DNA of 50,743 nt from an uncultured Deferribacteraceae bacterium (GTDB taxonomy: Bacteria; Chrysiogenota; Deferribacteres; Deferribacterales; Mucispirillaceae): the NCBI GenBank assembly GCA_947041165.1, contig CAMRCY010000014.1, positions 1 to 50,743 on the forward strand. The letters run 5' to 3'. The notes under the pieces are model-generated. The model was not told the origin of the DNA and ran no database searches. It saw only the letters and a list, made by a program, of their open reading frames with translations. The stretch's first letter is position 1. Each line of letters opens with the position of its first letter. A program made the position numbers and the translations under genes. Of this stretch, positions 34,424 through 43,148 are shown in pieces.

Positions 34424-34840
34424 TTATCCAACTACGTTTAAGTTCACACCTTTTTTCAGATGAGATGCAGTGTATGCAGGCATTATATCATCGTAGGTAC
34501 TTTTAACATATGGAACATCAATCGCTTTACGCATCCCTTGTTGATTAACTTTGTTAACATCAACAACTTGTTCAGATGCGACTCTAATTTTGTTTGTTGT
34601 TGCTGCTTTATCCCATTTTGCATAGGCTTGATAGCTTTCTCTTCTTGCTGCATCTTGACGATGAAACACTTGTCTATCGATCTTATAAGAGTTGTTCTGT
34701 GATACATTTCTGAAACCAGTATTGGTGTATGAATTGTCAACAGTAACACTGTTATTTGGCCCAATCATTTTATTAATATAGTCTTTTGGTTTAATATTGA
34801 CCATATTGATATAATTGAGCCCGATTTTTCCGGCACTCAT
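34424..34840 (-). CDS. Protein of unknown function
   Basis: A 138-residue soluble, asparagine- and lysine-rich protein. I start it at the ATG at 34840 (MSAGKIGLNYINM), which has AAGGAG six nt upstream; the frame runs back 17 codons without a ribosome site. No signal peptide, membrane helix or known motif is seen. The middle part (RQDAARRESYQAYAKWDKAA) looks helical. It is single, between the ccdA terminator and the cobO terminator region. I cannot assign a family. Confidence 0.65.
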   Translation of the reverse strand: MSAGKIGLNYINMVNIKPKDYINKMIGPNNSVTVDNSYTNTGFRNVSQNNSYKIDRQVFHRQDAARRESYQAYAKWDKAATTNKIRVASEQVVDVNKVNQQGMRKAIDVPYVKSTYDDIMPAYTASHLKKGVNLNVVG

Positions 34841-34985
34841 ATTATTCTCCTTCACTACAAAGTAATCATTTTTACTACTAAAATCTTTCAACGCCCTAAG
34901 TATCTATTATAATAACTATCGTCATTTAAATCAATAGAAGAGTACGAAAAATATTTTTTAATGTTTTTTGTTGATATTTTGGATA

Positions 34986-35021
34986 TAAAAAAAGCAAGTA
35001 AATTAATGTAACTTACTTGCT
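34986..35021 (-). terminator. Intrinsic terminator after cobO
   Basis: A perfect 9-bp stem, AGCAAGTAA (34993-35001) and TTACTTGCT (35013-35021), is followed on the minus strand by TTTTTTATA. It ends the nth-larC-cobO run. The stretch 35022-35188 has no gene; it holds one weak copy of the cobO 3' end near 35062-35080. Confidence 0.82.
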
Positions 35022-35188
35022 AATAATATTTTGTGAATAATTTTAACTCTAACTTATATATTGTGATCGTTAAATTAACTCTAAACAATAAACATAAAAC
35101 TCTAAACCTAAACTGTATCTAAAGATTGTAAACATGCGGATGTGTTAATCAATTTTTGCTCATCTGTATGCTACTAACGATCTAAAAA

Positions 35189-35716
35189 TTAACTCTCTAT
35201 CCCAACTCTTGCATCAACACCTATATTATAGTAATGTTTGATCTCTTTCATCTCAGTTACAAGATCAGCTCGTTCTATTACTTTTTCTGATGCGTATCTG
35301 CCAGTTAAAATCAGTTCAACATGTTCAGGTTTTTTATCGATTAATGCTAAAAGATCTTCTTCAGTGATAACTTTAAAATATAGTGCAACATTTATTTCAT
35401 CTAAAATAACTATATCAAATTCGCCAGAAGTTAATTTCTTTTCACATAATGCTAAACCTTCTTTTGCCATTACATAATCTTCTTCTGATGGATCGCCGAA
35501 TATAAAACATTCTCCACCTAATTTAACAACTTCAACATTTGGTGCAAGCAGTTCAAAACTTTTAAGCTCTGAATAATCTTGTCCTTTTAAAAATTGTCCT
35601 ATAAAAACTTTATATCCAGCACCAACAGCACGGAGCGCTAAACCGAATGATGCAGTTGATTTTCCTTTACCGTTACCAGTGTACACTTGTACATATCCTT
35701 TACTTTGTTTTTCCAT
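35189..35716 (-). CDS. cobO: Cob(I)alamin adenosyltransferase (CobO/BtuR type)
   Basis: CobO transfers the adenosyl group of ATP to cob(I)alamin or corrinoid precursors, making adenosylcobalamin. The 175-residue protein has the family P-loop YTGNGKGKSTASFG near residues 12-25, the IGQFLKG motif and the IVLDEINVAL Walker B. Its cofactor product is what methylmalonyl-CoA mutase (4873-5274) needs. It lies 26 bp after larC in the same operon; both handle metallocofactors. Confidence 0.94.
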   Translation of the reverse strand: MEKQSKGYVQVYTGNGKGKSTASFGLALRAVGAGYKVFIGQFLKGQDYSELKSFELLAPNVEVVKLGGECFIFGDPSEEDYVMAKEGLALCEKKLTSGEFDIVILDEINVALYFKVITEEDLLALIDKKPEHVELILTGRYASEKVIERADLVTEMKEIKHYYNIGVDARVGIES

Positions 35717-35742
35717 TGTACTATCTCCTTTAACGACTATTT

Positions 35743-36912
35743 CTATTGATTGTTTATAATACCTATAGCTTTATAATACACTTCAATCGGAGTCATGTCT
35801 ATTATCTTTGATACTGCAACACAATCATCCCATTCAGGTGATGCTTTTTCTATATCGCCATATTTGAGAATTTTAACCTTAATTATATTTCCAAACAGAT
35901 CTATATTTTTAAACTCTCTATCCATAATAACTCTATCAACCTCTAATATACGAATACCAGCTGTTGTAGAGAATTTAAAGACTGTTTCAATTATAATATC
36001 TTTTAAATTAAAAGGAAGAATTATATTTATAATATGTGTTGGACGATTTTTTTTACCAGTTGCATGAGTATAGGAAACATCATACGCTCCAACTGATAAA
36101 AGATTATCAAGCAGAAACCCTAACGCCTCTCCAGTCATATCATCTATGTTTGTAGATATCTGATAGATTTTATCTGTATAATTTTTATCACTGTTATCAT
36201 CTAATAATATCGTTCTAAGCAGATTAGGAATTTCAATGAACGACATATTTCCAGTTGAATATACTTCTTTAATTATCGCACCATTAAACGCATTTTTAAA
36301 CTCATGGACATTAGCTTTTAAAATCGCAGCACCAGTTGGGGTTGTGAGTTCGCCTTCAACATCTATGCGTTTAACATCAATACCATTTAATATTCTAAGA
36401 GTTGCAGGGGCAGGAAGGGGAAGAATTCCGTGTTCAGTTTTAACAGTTCCATAACCTAAAACAGGTTTGCTTGATATAACTTTATTTATATTAAGGATAT
36501 CAAGAGCGTATGAAACACCAACGATATCAATAATACTATCTATCGCACCGACCTCATGAAAGTGTACTTTTTCAACAGGCATATTATGAACTTCAGCTTC
36601 AGCTATAGCTAAAATTTCAAATGTTTTTATAGAGTTCTCTATAACTGTTTTTTTAAGGCTACTATTTTCTAGAATATTTTTTATATCATTAAGGTTACGA
36701 TATCTTTTATTATCATCGGTTGTTTTAATTTTAAGTAGGTTGGCAGATATCGAGTGTCGATCAATTTTTTCAACTGATAGATCAATTTTAATATCTGTTA
36801 ATTTAGATAATATATCAGAGATCTCTTTTGCATCAACACCTAAAGATATAAGTGCTGATAAAGCCATATCTCCAGATATACCAGAGAAGATATCGAAGTA
36901 TAATGTTTTCAT
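35743..36912 (-). CDS. larC: Nickel-insertion protein LarC (DUF111)
   Basis: LarC is a CTP-dependent cyclometallase that inserts nickel into the pyridinium pincer cofactor of lactate racemase and related enzymes. The 389-residue protein starts with YFDIFSGISGDMALSAL, then has EVHNMPVEKVHFHEVGAIDSI with clustered histidines, and TNIDDMTGEALGFLLD in the C-terminal domain. Here it is one continuous gene, unlike the programmed-frameshift larC1/larC2 of Lactiplantibacillus. LarB, LarE and LarA are not in the window. Confidence 0.92.
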   Translation of the reverse strand: MKTLYFDIFSGISGDMALSALISLGVDAKEISDILSKLTDIKIDLSVEKIDRHSISANLLKIKTTDDNKRYRNLNDIKNILENSSLKKTVIENSIKTFEILAIAEAEVHNMPVEKVHFHEVGAIDSIIDIVGVSYALDILNINKVISSKPVLGYGTVKTEHGILPLPAPATLRILNGIDVKRIDVEGELTTPTGAAILKANVHEFKNAFNGAIIKEVYSTGNMSFIEIPNLLRTILLDDNSDKNYTDKIYQISTNIDDMTGEALGFLLDNLLSVGAYDVSYTHATGKKNRPTHIINIILPFNLKDIIIETVFKFSTTAGIRILEVDRVIMDREFKNIDLFGNIIKVKILKYGDIEKASPEWDDCVAVSKIIDMTPIEVYYKAIGIINNQ

Positions 36913-36984
36913 ATAGTTATTACTTCCAGATTATTTTAATACTGTTTATGTTTCTTTAAATTGTTAAATTGATTTGTAGAAGCT

Positions 36985-37157
36985 ACGTAATTATTTTTAA
37001 TAATATGTTACTTTATATTATTAACATTTTGCAACATTGGATAATTATTTTAATATTATTTTGTAAAATTTAGTAATTGCTTACTGTTGCATATTCATTT
37101 TAATAACATTTTGCAAAGTTATATAATTATTTTGAATATTGCTTTGTTCTTTTTAGT
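36985..37157. repeat. Decayed direct repeats of the nth 3' end
   Basis: TAATTATTTT(G)AATATT with a downstream TTTAGT occurs at 37124-37157, which includes the nth stop, and at 37042-37074. A weaker copy lies near 36988 and a partial one near 37092. The stretch 36913-37126 holds no gene. Confidence 0.6.
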
Positions 37158-37801
37158 CCTACTTTAATATTATCTTTATAGAAACCACAAATTTCATCAG
37201 ATAGATCACATAGGTGGCAATCGGTTTTTTTTGCTTTACAGGTATATCTTCCAAAAAGTACCATTTGGTGTGAAAATTTTGTCCAGCTTGTTTTAGGTAT
37301 TTTTTTCATAAGATCAAATTCAACTTTCACAGGATCAGATAATATCGTTAAGCCGAGCCTATTAGATACTCGGAGCATGTGAGTATCAACAACAATCCCA
37401 GCTGTATTAAATGCATTACCAAGCACAACGTTTGCAGTTTTTCTGCCAGCACCAGGGAGTTTAATTAGATCTTCAAGAGTGTTCGGAAGGATACCACCAA
37501 AATCATCAACTATCATTTTTGATGCGAGTAGAATATTTTTACTTTTGTTTTTATAAAATCCAGTTGAGTGAACAAGTTTCTCTATATCGGTTATATCTGC
37601 TAAAGCCATTTCATAAGCTGTAGGATATTTTTCAAACAAGTTTGGAGTAACTTTATTCACCTGTTTATCTGTGCATTGAGCAGACAAGATAGTTGCAACT
37701 AAAAGTTGAAATGGTGTTTCATAAAAAAGTTCGCATCTAGGATCATCATAGATTTTATCAAGATAATTTAATATGGTTTTTAATCTTTCAGCTTTTGTCA
37801 T
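37127..37801 (-). CDS. nth: Endonuclease III
   Basis: A DNA glycosylase/AP lyase that removes oxidised pyrimidines. The 224-residue protein has LVATILSAQCTDKQVN at the start and the helix-hairpin-helix LPGAGRKTANVVLG with the catalytic lysine. VDTHMLRVSNRLG carries the catalytic aspartate. The C-terminal iron-sulphur loop is Cys-x6-Cys-x2-Cys-x6-Cys; the usual last spacing is five, so the loop has one extra residue. It starts 40 bp after rlpA. Confidence 0.95.
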   Translation of the reverse strand: MTKAERLKTILNYLDKIYDDPRCELFYETPFQLLVATILSAQCTDKQVNKVTPNLFEKYPTAYEMALADITDIEKLVHSTGFYKNKSKNILLASKMIVDDFGGILPNTLEDLIKLPGAGRKTANVVLGNAFNTAGIVVDTHMLRVSNRLGLTILSDPVKVEFDLMKKIPKTSWTKFSHQMVLFGRYTCKAKKTDCHLCDLSDEICGFYKDNIKVGLKRTKQYSK

Positions 37802-37840
37802 TTAATTATATTCAATTTTATTTATTTAATAGTCGTAATT

Positions 37841-38767
37841 TTATCTAGCTATTACGAACGCACCAGGAAATTTATCACCTATCAGATCGGCTTCTGTTTT
37901 TGCATCTGTTTTAGATTTATATCCTGTTATACGAACTCTATTAAAAGTTTTATTATCGTAATCACCAACTGTTGTTTCAGTTGTATAGTTATCATTTGTT
38001 ACTTGTTCAACAAATTTATCTAAATTATTTTTTTCAGTAAAGGCTGCTATCTGCACAGCGAAATCACCTTTATCAAGATCAACTTCTTCACCTTTAACAG
38101 CGTAACAGTTTGGATCTTCTGATAGCACAGTTAATTTAACTTTTGCAGTACCTTTTTTTAGCATACCAATTCGTGCAGCTCCAGCTTCTGATAGATCAAT
38201 AACTCTACCTTTAGAAAATGGTCCTCTATCGTTTACTCTCACAACTATTTGTTTACCGTTTTCTAGGTTTTCAACTTTAACAAGTGTAGGAATAGGTAAT
38301 GTTCTGTGTGCTGCAGTCATCGCTGTTTGATCATATGTTTCACCGTTAGCAGTTTTTTTACCGTTAAATCCAGGTCCGTACCAAGATGCAACACCCTCTT
38401 CTGTAAAGTTTTCAGCTGAATCTATAGGATAATAAGTTGTGCCGTTTATAACATAAGGCTTACCGATTTTTTTACGAGTACCCTCAGGAATAGTTACACA
38501 CATAGTTTCTAGTTCGTCATAATTGAGCATAGTTTCTGGTTGTTCAACAACATCCATATCTTTACCATGATACTCATAAGTATCGTCATTCATTGCAACA
38601 GCATCAGGTTCTGGCTCTTTCTCTTCTTTAGGTCTAGGTGGTGGAGTAAACGCTCCTAGTGGTTGACGAAAATCATCGTATGATGAACGGTAGAGAGATT
38701 CGTATGGAGCACAAGAAACAGACATAACTATTGTAGTTATAATTAAGGTCAAAATATTAAAACTCAT
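37841..38767 (-). CDS. rlpA: Septal ring lytic transglycosylase RlpA-like lipoprotein
   Basis: RlpA-type proteins cleave or bind denuded septal peptidoglycan glycans. The 308-residue protein has a lipoprotein signal (Cys19 in VMSVSCAP) and an acidic proline-rich linker. The double-psi beta-barrel domain follows, with GVASWYGPGFNGKKTANGE and VRVNDRGPF carrying the catalytic aspartate region. A C-terminal SPOR domain (FAVQIAAFTEKNN) binds septal glycan. This is the full RlpA architecture. It is divergent from the tRNA nucleotidyltransferase gene. Confidence 0.93.
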   Translation of the reverse strand: MSFNILTLIITTIVMSVSCAPYESLYRSSYDDFRQPLGAFTPPPRPKEEKEPEPDAVAMNDDTYEYHGKDMDVVEQPETMLNYDELETMCVTIPEGTRKKIGKPYVINGTTYYPIDSAENFTEEGVASWYGPGFNGKKTANGETYDQTAMTAAHRTLPIPTLVKVENLENGKQIVVRVNDRGPFSKGRVIDLSEAGAARIGMLKKGTAKVKLTVLSEDPNCYAVKGEEVDLDKGDFAVQIAAFTEKNNLDKFVEQVTNDNYTTETTVGDYDNKTFNRVRITGYKSKTDAKTEADLIGDKFPGAFVIAR

Positions 38768-38854
38768 TTGCCAACAACTCCAACTGTATTAATATTTGAT
38801 TTATATCAAACAAACAGTATAATAAATAAAATATTTTAGTTGGTAATATTAAAG

Positions 38855-40051
38855 ATGTCAATAATAGATAGTAGTTTCATTAGAAAGAACGTAGATCAGA
38901 GAATACCTTTTTTAAGCAGTTTAAAGGTTGTTGCAGATGATATGAACGCAGAGTTTTATATAATTGGTGGAACAGTAAGGGATATAATTTTAGGCAATGA
39001 TACAATCGATATCGATATCGTGCCGTTTAATGTTGATTATATTTTGTTTGCTAAAAAGTTTGCTAAAAAGATAAATGCGTTTGCAATTGAGTTTAAAGAG
39101 AATGTGTCTATTATTGATAAAAAGAGCAAAATACATTTAGCGGATATATCTGCTCCTCGTGGGGTTGATGTTTATGCAGATATCAAATTGCGTGATTTTA
39201 CGATAAATAATTTAGCGATCGATAGTGAGTATAATTTAATTGGTGACTATACTGATATCGAAAATAAAATTATAAGAGAAGTGTCAGACAAAACTTTTAC
39301 AGATGATCCATTAAGGATTTTAAGAGCGTTTAGGTTTCAATCAAAATATGGTTTTATGATTGATGAAGACACTATGCAAAATTTAGCTTACAACATATCT
39401 AAATTAAAAGAGAGTGCTGGCGAGAGAGTTAATAGTGAGATCTGTAAAATTATTGATGGTGAATATTTTAGTTTATGTTTAAAAACGGTAATGGATAACA
39501 ATTTATTTACATCATTAACCCCATTATATTTTGCAGGTGATTATAATCTGTTTTGGAGCAAAGTTGAACAGTATATAATTGAGATGAGAGAAAATAGTAA
39601 CGACTACGCAAATGATAATAAATTAGATATACTAATGGTTCTAATGTTAAATTATAAAGTTGCAGGTATAGTTATAGATTATCTTAAACTATCTAACAGT
39701 AGCAAAAAGTTTGTAAATAATATGTTCAAAGTGATTGATGAGTTTAAACGAATAGCTAATGATCGTGATTATAAAAAGTTCTGCTATAGGATTTATGATA
39801 AGTACGATATTGTGATGTACATATTTAAACTTCTAAAATTTGATACTAGCAAATTAGATATTATTGATGGACTGTATAGCGAAATGGATATAAATAGAGC
39901 TGAATTAATATCTGGTGATACATTGCTAAATGAGGGTATAAAGCCGTCAGCAGAGTTTAAAGTGATTTTAGAAGATCTAAAAATACTGCTATCATTTAAT
40001 GAGATTGATATAGAAGGTGTGAGTGAGTATTTAAAAAATATTAGTAAGTAA
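38855..40051 (+). CDS. CCA tRNA nucleotidyltransferase / poly(A) polymerase family protein
   Basis: A class II nucleotidyltransferase that adds CCA (or A, or CC) to tRNA 3' ends. The 398-residue protein shows IIGGTVRDIILG followed by the metal-binding DTIDIDIV. It also has the RRDFTINNLA-like motif KLRDFTINNLAID and the LRILRAFRF motif that selects the incoming base. I start at the ATG at 38855; the frame opens five codons earlier at a TTG. No strong ribosome site is visible. Whether it makes the whole CCA or only part cannot be told; some related bacteria split the task between two enzymes. Confidence 0.88.
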   Translation: MSIIDSSFIRKNVDQRIPFLSSLKVVADDMNAEFYIIGGTVRDIILGNDTIDIDIVPFNVDYILFAKKFAKKINAFAIEFKENVSIIDKKSKIHLADISAPRGVDVYADIKLRDFTINNLAIDSEYNLIGDYTDIENKIIREVSDKTFTDDPLRILRAFRFQSKYGFMIDEDTMQNLAYNISKLKESAGERVNSEICKIIDGEYFSLCLKTVMDNNLFTSLTPLYFAGDYNLFWSKVEQYIIEMRENSNDYANDNKLDILMVLMLNYKVAGIVIDYLKLSNSSKKFVNNMFKVIDEFKRIANDRDYKKFCYRIYDKYDIVMYIFKLLKFDTSKLDIIDGLYSEMDINRAELISGDTLLNEGIKPSAEFKVILEDLKILLSFNEIDIEGVSEYLKNISK

Positions 40052-40103
40052 TTGGCAAGGTTTTTTTGTTATATATATATTGATGATGAGGTGGTTATAA
40101 ATT

Positions 40104-40844
40104 ATGAAACTTGTAAGATATTTAATAGGCAGTACAGAGTATAGAGGGATTTTAGATGGTGATACGATATCAAGAATACATGGATCGTTTTTTCACAGCT
40201 ATGAGATCAGTAAAGATAGATATAACATTAATGAAGTTAAAATTTTACCACCTATTTTGCCATCAAAAATAATCGGATTTAGAAAGAATTATAAATCGGA
40301 GTCTATATCAGATATTCCATTAATGTTTCTAAAACCACCAACAACAATTATATCTGCATACGATGATATTATCTATCCAGACAATATCGACACTCTACAT
40401 TTAGAGATTGAGGTTGCATTAGTTATATCAAGAAAAGCACGCTGTGTGAAAGTTGAACATGCTAAAGATTATATTTTAGGTTATACGATTGCAAATGATA
40501 TAACAGCACGAAACTCTAAACTTCCTGAAAGTTATACTGAGGGAAAATGTTACGATACAACAACTCCACTAGGGGTGTATATAGATACAACTTTTAATAT
40601 AGATGATGATATTGAGATGGTTACAAAGATCAATAATGAAACTGTTCAAAGTGGAAAATTTGCAGATATACATTTTTCACCTTATGAACTAATAGCACAC
40701 GCATCAAATGTTATGACGTTGCAAGCAGGCGATATTATATTAACGGGCACACCAGCTACGCCTCCTGAAGTTAAGGTTAATGATGTGGTTGAACTAAGTA
40801 TAACAGGACTTCATAAACAAGTTAATAAAGTTGTGAAAAGCTAA
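40104..40844 (+). CDS. Fumarylacetoacetate hydrolase family protein
   Basis: The FAH fold acts on beta-keto or dicarbonyl acids (fumarylpyruvate, oxaloacetate decarboxylation, or homoprotocatechuate intermediates). The 246-residue protein has an N-terminal beta region, then the metal-site HLEIEVALVISRKAR, GYTIANDITARN and the C-terminal GDIILTGTPA. The exact substrate is not clear from motifs. It is preceded by GAGGTGG. The gene's last bases and stop are repeated 56 bp downstream. Confidence 0.9.
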   Translation: MKLVRYLIGSTEYRGILDGDTISRIHGSFFHSYEISKDRYNINEVKILPPILPSKIIGFRKNYKSESISDIPLMFLKPPTTIISAYDDIIYPDNIDTLHLEIEVALVISRKARCVKVEHAKDYILGYTIANDITARNSKLPESYTEGKCYDTTTPLGVYIDTTFNIDDDIEMVTKINNETVQSGKFADIHFSPYELIAHASNVMTLQAGDIILTGTPATPPEVKVNDVVELSITGLHKQVNKVVKS

Positions 40845-40915
40845 AGAATGTTAAAAAGTTAGTATACTGTTTTAAAAGACAGTATGTTTGATAAGGCTAA
40901 AGAATGTTAAAAAGT
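40840..40915. repeat. Direct repeat of the FAH gene stop region
   Basis: The 20-mer GCTAAAGAATGTTAAAAAGT occurs exactly at 40840-40859, which holds the TAA stop, and at 40896-40915, a 56-bp period. A weaker match follows in each copy (GTTTGATAA versus GGTTGATAA). The second copy runs up to the start of the next gene. Confidence 0.85.
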
Positions 40916-40928
40916 GCGTGGTTGATAA

Positions 40929-41201
40929 ATGTTGAAAAAAGATAAAGAAGGTATGGTTGGTAAAATAGAAATTGATTGTCATATCTGTGGCATGTGTTGC
41001 GAGTTCATGTCTATATCATCGCTTAAAAAAGAGATTGATGTTAGGTGTGAGTATTTAGAAAAAGATAATAAGTGTAGCGATTACGAAAATCGTCCTAAAG
41101 TTTGTAGAGAGTATAAGGCAGATTTATTATGTTACTTTATTTCATCATTAGATCATGATGAACAGGTAAAAATATTTAAATCGGTATACGGAGATATGTA
41201 G
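40929..41201 (+). CDS. CxxCxxCC-family metal-chelating protein (YkgJ/UPF0153-like)
   Basis: A 90-residue cysteine-rich protein. The N-terminal half has CHICGMCC, the family's CxxCxxCC motif. Later come CEYL, KCSDYENRPKVCREY and LLCYF, which complete a predicted zinc or iron-sulphur site. Function in the family is unknown. It is shorter than many members. The gene sits between the FAH-family gene and coaE on the same strand. Confidence 0.85.
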   Translation: MLKKDKEGMVGKIEIDCHICGMCCEFMSISSLKKEIDVRCEYLEKDNKCSDYENRPKVCREYKADLLCYFISSLDHDEQVKIFKSVYGDM

Positions 41202-41245
41202 GTATGTAGTGCAATAACATAAAGAGTAAAGGAGATTACTATATT

Positions 41246-41881
41246 ATGAGGATAGCATTAACAGGTGGGATCGGATCAGGAAAAAATTATATAGCAACAT
41301 TATTTGAAGAGCTTGGTTGTTACACTATAGATTTAGATCAGATATCAAAAACAATCTATACAAAAGATAGCGAAGTGTATAATCATATCGTTGAGGCGTT
41401 TAGTGATTATAATATTTTAGACGCAAATTATGAGATTGATAGAAAAGCGTTAAAAGATATTATATTTAAGTCTGATGAAAAAAGAGAATTGCTTGAAAGT
41501 ATTGCACACAAATATATAATGGCAGAAGATAGAAGGCTTGCTCGCAAGATTAAATCTAAAGATAGTAAAGCTATTATAATAACTCATGCAGCTTTACTTA
41601 TTGATGCTGGATTTTATAAAGGGTACGATCTAACAATTCTTATCTATACCGATATTGAAACACAAATTAAACGAGTGGTATCACGAGATAATCTCCCTGT
41701 TGATATAATTAAAAATATTATTGCAGCTCAACTGCCTTATGAAGAGAAACTTAAATGTGCTGATATGGTGATAGATAATAATTCATCAGATGATAAAGAT
41801 ATTAGAGATGAGGTTGCAAGAGTTTTTAGAGTAATCAAGTTAATTGAACACGGCTCAAAACATAGCGATAAAATTGTATAA
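41246..41881 (+). CDS. coaE: Dephospho-CoA kinase with altered P-loop
   Basis: CoaE phosphorylates the ribose 3' hydroxyl of dephospho-CoA, the last step of CoA synthesis. The 211-residue protein starts with ALTGGIGSGKNYIATLFEEL and has the family DLDQISKTIY, a lid region around SRDNLP, and the TDIETQIKRV stretch. In the P-loop GxxxxGK(S/T) the residue after the lysine is Asn14 (codon AAT) rather than Ser or Thr. That residue normally holds Mg2+. An AAGGAG lies upstream of the ATG. Confidence 0.92.
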   Translation: MRIALTGGIGSGKNYIATLFEELGCYTIDLDQISKTIYTKDSEVYNHIVEAFSDYNILDANYEIDRKALKDIIFKSDEKRELLESIAHKYIMAEDRRLARKIKSKDSKAIIITHAALLIDAGFYKGYDLTILIYTDIETQIKRVVSRDNLPVDIIKNIIAAQLPYEEKLKCADMVIDNNSSDDKDIRDEVARVFRVIKLIEHGSKHSDKIV

Positions 41882-41932
41882 GTTGAAATGTTTACTAATA
41901 AAGTTGTTGTGTGTTTAGGGGTAGTAGATAGA

Positions 41933-41970
41933 TAAAAAAATGGGAAAGAAATATTAATATCTCTTTCCCA
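41933..41970 (-). terminator. Intrinsic terminator between coaE and the exchanger gene
   Basis: A perfect 9-bp stem, TGGGAAAGA (41941-41949) and TCTTTCCCA (41962-41970), is followed on the minus strand by seven T. It serves the minus-strand exchanger gene; on the plus strand the tail is weak. Confidence 0.82.
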
Positions 41971-42016
41971 AATAATTGATATAAAATGTTATATCAAAAT
42001 ATTATGTTTTTAAAAC

Positions 42017-43012
42017 TTAGCTTACTGCAAGGTATGACATATACACATAGACAACATACAGAATTAAAAAAGCAATTCCTACAAATCTATTCATAACTTT
42101 TCCGAACCATATAAAGAATATTAATATAAATGATACAGCTCCCATCACAGGCAGATCAAACATTACTATAGAGTGTGGGAATGTAACAGGTTCAATTATT
42201 CCAGATACACCTAAGATAAATAGAACATTATATATGTTACTTCCGATTATATTACCAAGCACAATATCTGATTCTTTTTTAATAGTTGCAATAACTGCTG
42301 CTGCAAGTTCCGGTAGTGATGTTCCAACGGCTACAACTGTTAAGCCGATTAATGTTTCACTAATATTAAAGTTTCTTGCAAGCTCAATTGCAGACTTAAC
42401 AAGCATATCAGCACCAAACAATGTTAATCCTATCCCAGCTATTGCGATCGCTATATAGATATAGATACTTTTGTTATATGTTTCAGTTTCGACTGGCCCA
42501 GTTTCGACTGGCCCAGTTTCGACTGTTTTAGTGCAAAGTGGATCAGTATCTTCTGAAGTTACACAGTATGCTTTTTTATCTTCTCTGTATGAGTACACGA
42601 TAAATATTATTAATGATGTGATGAAGATAATCCCTATCGGTAGATTAACATGTCCAAACCATGCAGCAACTGCAACAAGCAGTAGTGATATAATAAGCAT
42701 TATAGCATCACGTCTATATCTTTTTCTTAATTGGTTAATAGGCAGTATTGATGCTGCAATTCCAAGCACAAGAAGTATATTTGCGATATTACTTCCAACA
42801 ACATTTCCTATTGCGATCCCTGGTGAATTAAGTATTGATGCTTTAAGAGTTGTAACAAGTTCAGGAGTTGATGTCCCAAACCCAACAATCACAATTGATA
42901 TTATTATTTTTGACACATTCAGTTTGTAAGCAACAGCTGTTGAGCCGTTCACAAGAAGTGTGCCTCCAGCTACAAGCATTGATAAGCCGATAAGAAGATA
43001 TAGATACGTCAT
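42017..43012 (-). CDS. Calcium/sodium antiporter, CaCA (YrbG-like) family
   Basis: A 331-residue inner-membrane cation exchanger with ten membrane helices in two inverted halves. Each half has an alpha repeat: VGFGTSTPELVTTLKA with IGNVVGSNIANILLVLG, and VAVGTSLPELAAAVIA with LGNIIGSNIYNVLFILG. These form the ion site. The loop between the halves contains an in-frame repeat of five residues (VETGP, twice, then VETET), encoded by a 15-bp DNA repeat. Substrate is Ca2+/Na+ by family. Ends in a strong terminator. Confidence 0.93.
   Translation of the reverse strand: MTYLYLLIGLSMLVAGGTLLVNGSTAVAYKLNVSKIIISIVIVGFGTSTPELVTTLKASILNSPGIAIGNVVGSNIANILLVLGIAASILPINQLRKRYRRDAIMLIISLLLVAVAAWFGHVNLPIGIIFITSLIIFIVYSYREDKKAYCVTSEDTDPLCTKTVETGPVETGPVETETYNKSIYIYIAIAIAGIGLTLFGADMLVKSAIELARNFNISETLIGLTVVAVGTSLPELAAAVIATIKKESDIVLGNIIGSNIYNVLFILGVSGIIEPVTFPHSIVMFDLPVMGAVSFILIFFIWFGKVMNRFVGIAFLILYVVYVYMSYLAVS
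42482..42530. repeat. 15-bp coding tandem repeat in the exchanger gene
   Basis: CAGTTTCGACTGGCC occurs twice in full, followed by CAGTTTCGACTG, in frame, encoding VETGP units in the cytoplasmic loop. Slippage could change loop length by five residues without breaking the frame. Confidence 0.85.
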
Positions 43013-43148
43013 TTTTCACTACCCTTATTTTAATTACATTATTTCACTTCTATATAAATGAGTTAAAATAAATTAACCTTTAATAAAATATGAACGCCTA
43101 TTATACAGATAACTTTATAAATTGAAACCCTTTATTAAATACTATTTA

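Noticed and set aside
34483-34764. 93-residue minus-strand frame
   Set aside because: Overlaps the 34424-34840 gene in another frame and lacks a ribosome site; the larger gene has AAGGAG before its ATG.
35743-36912. Programmed frameshift in larC
   Set aside because: The gene is one continuous frame covering both LarC domains.
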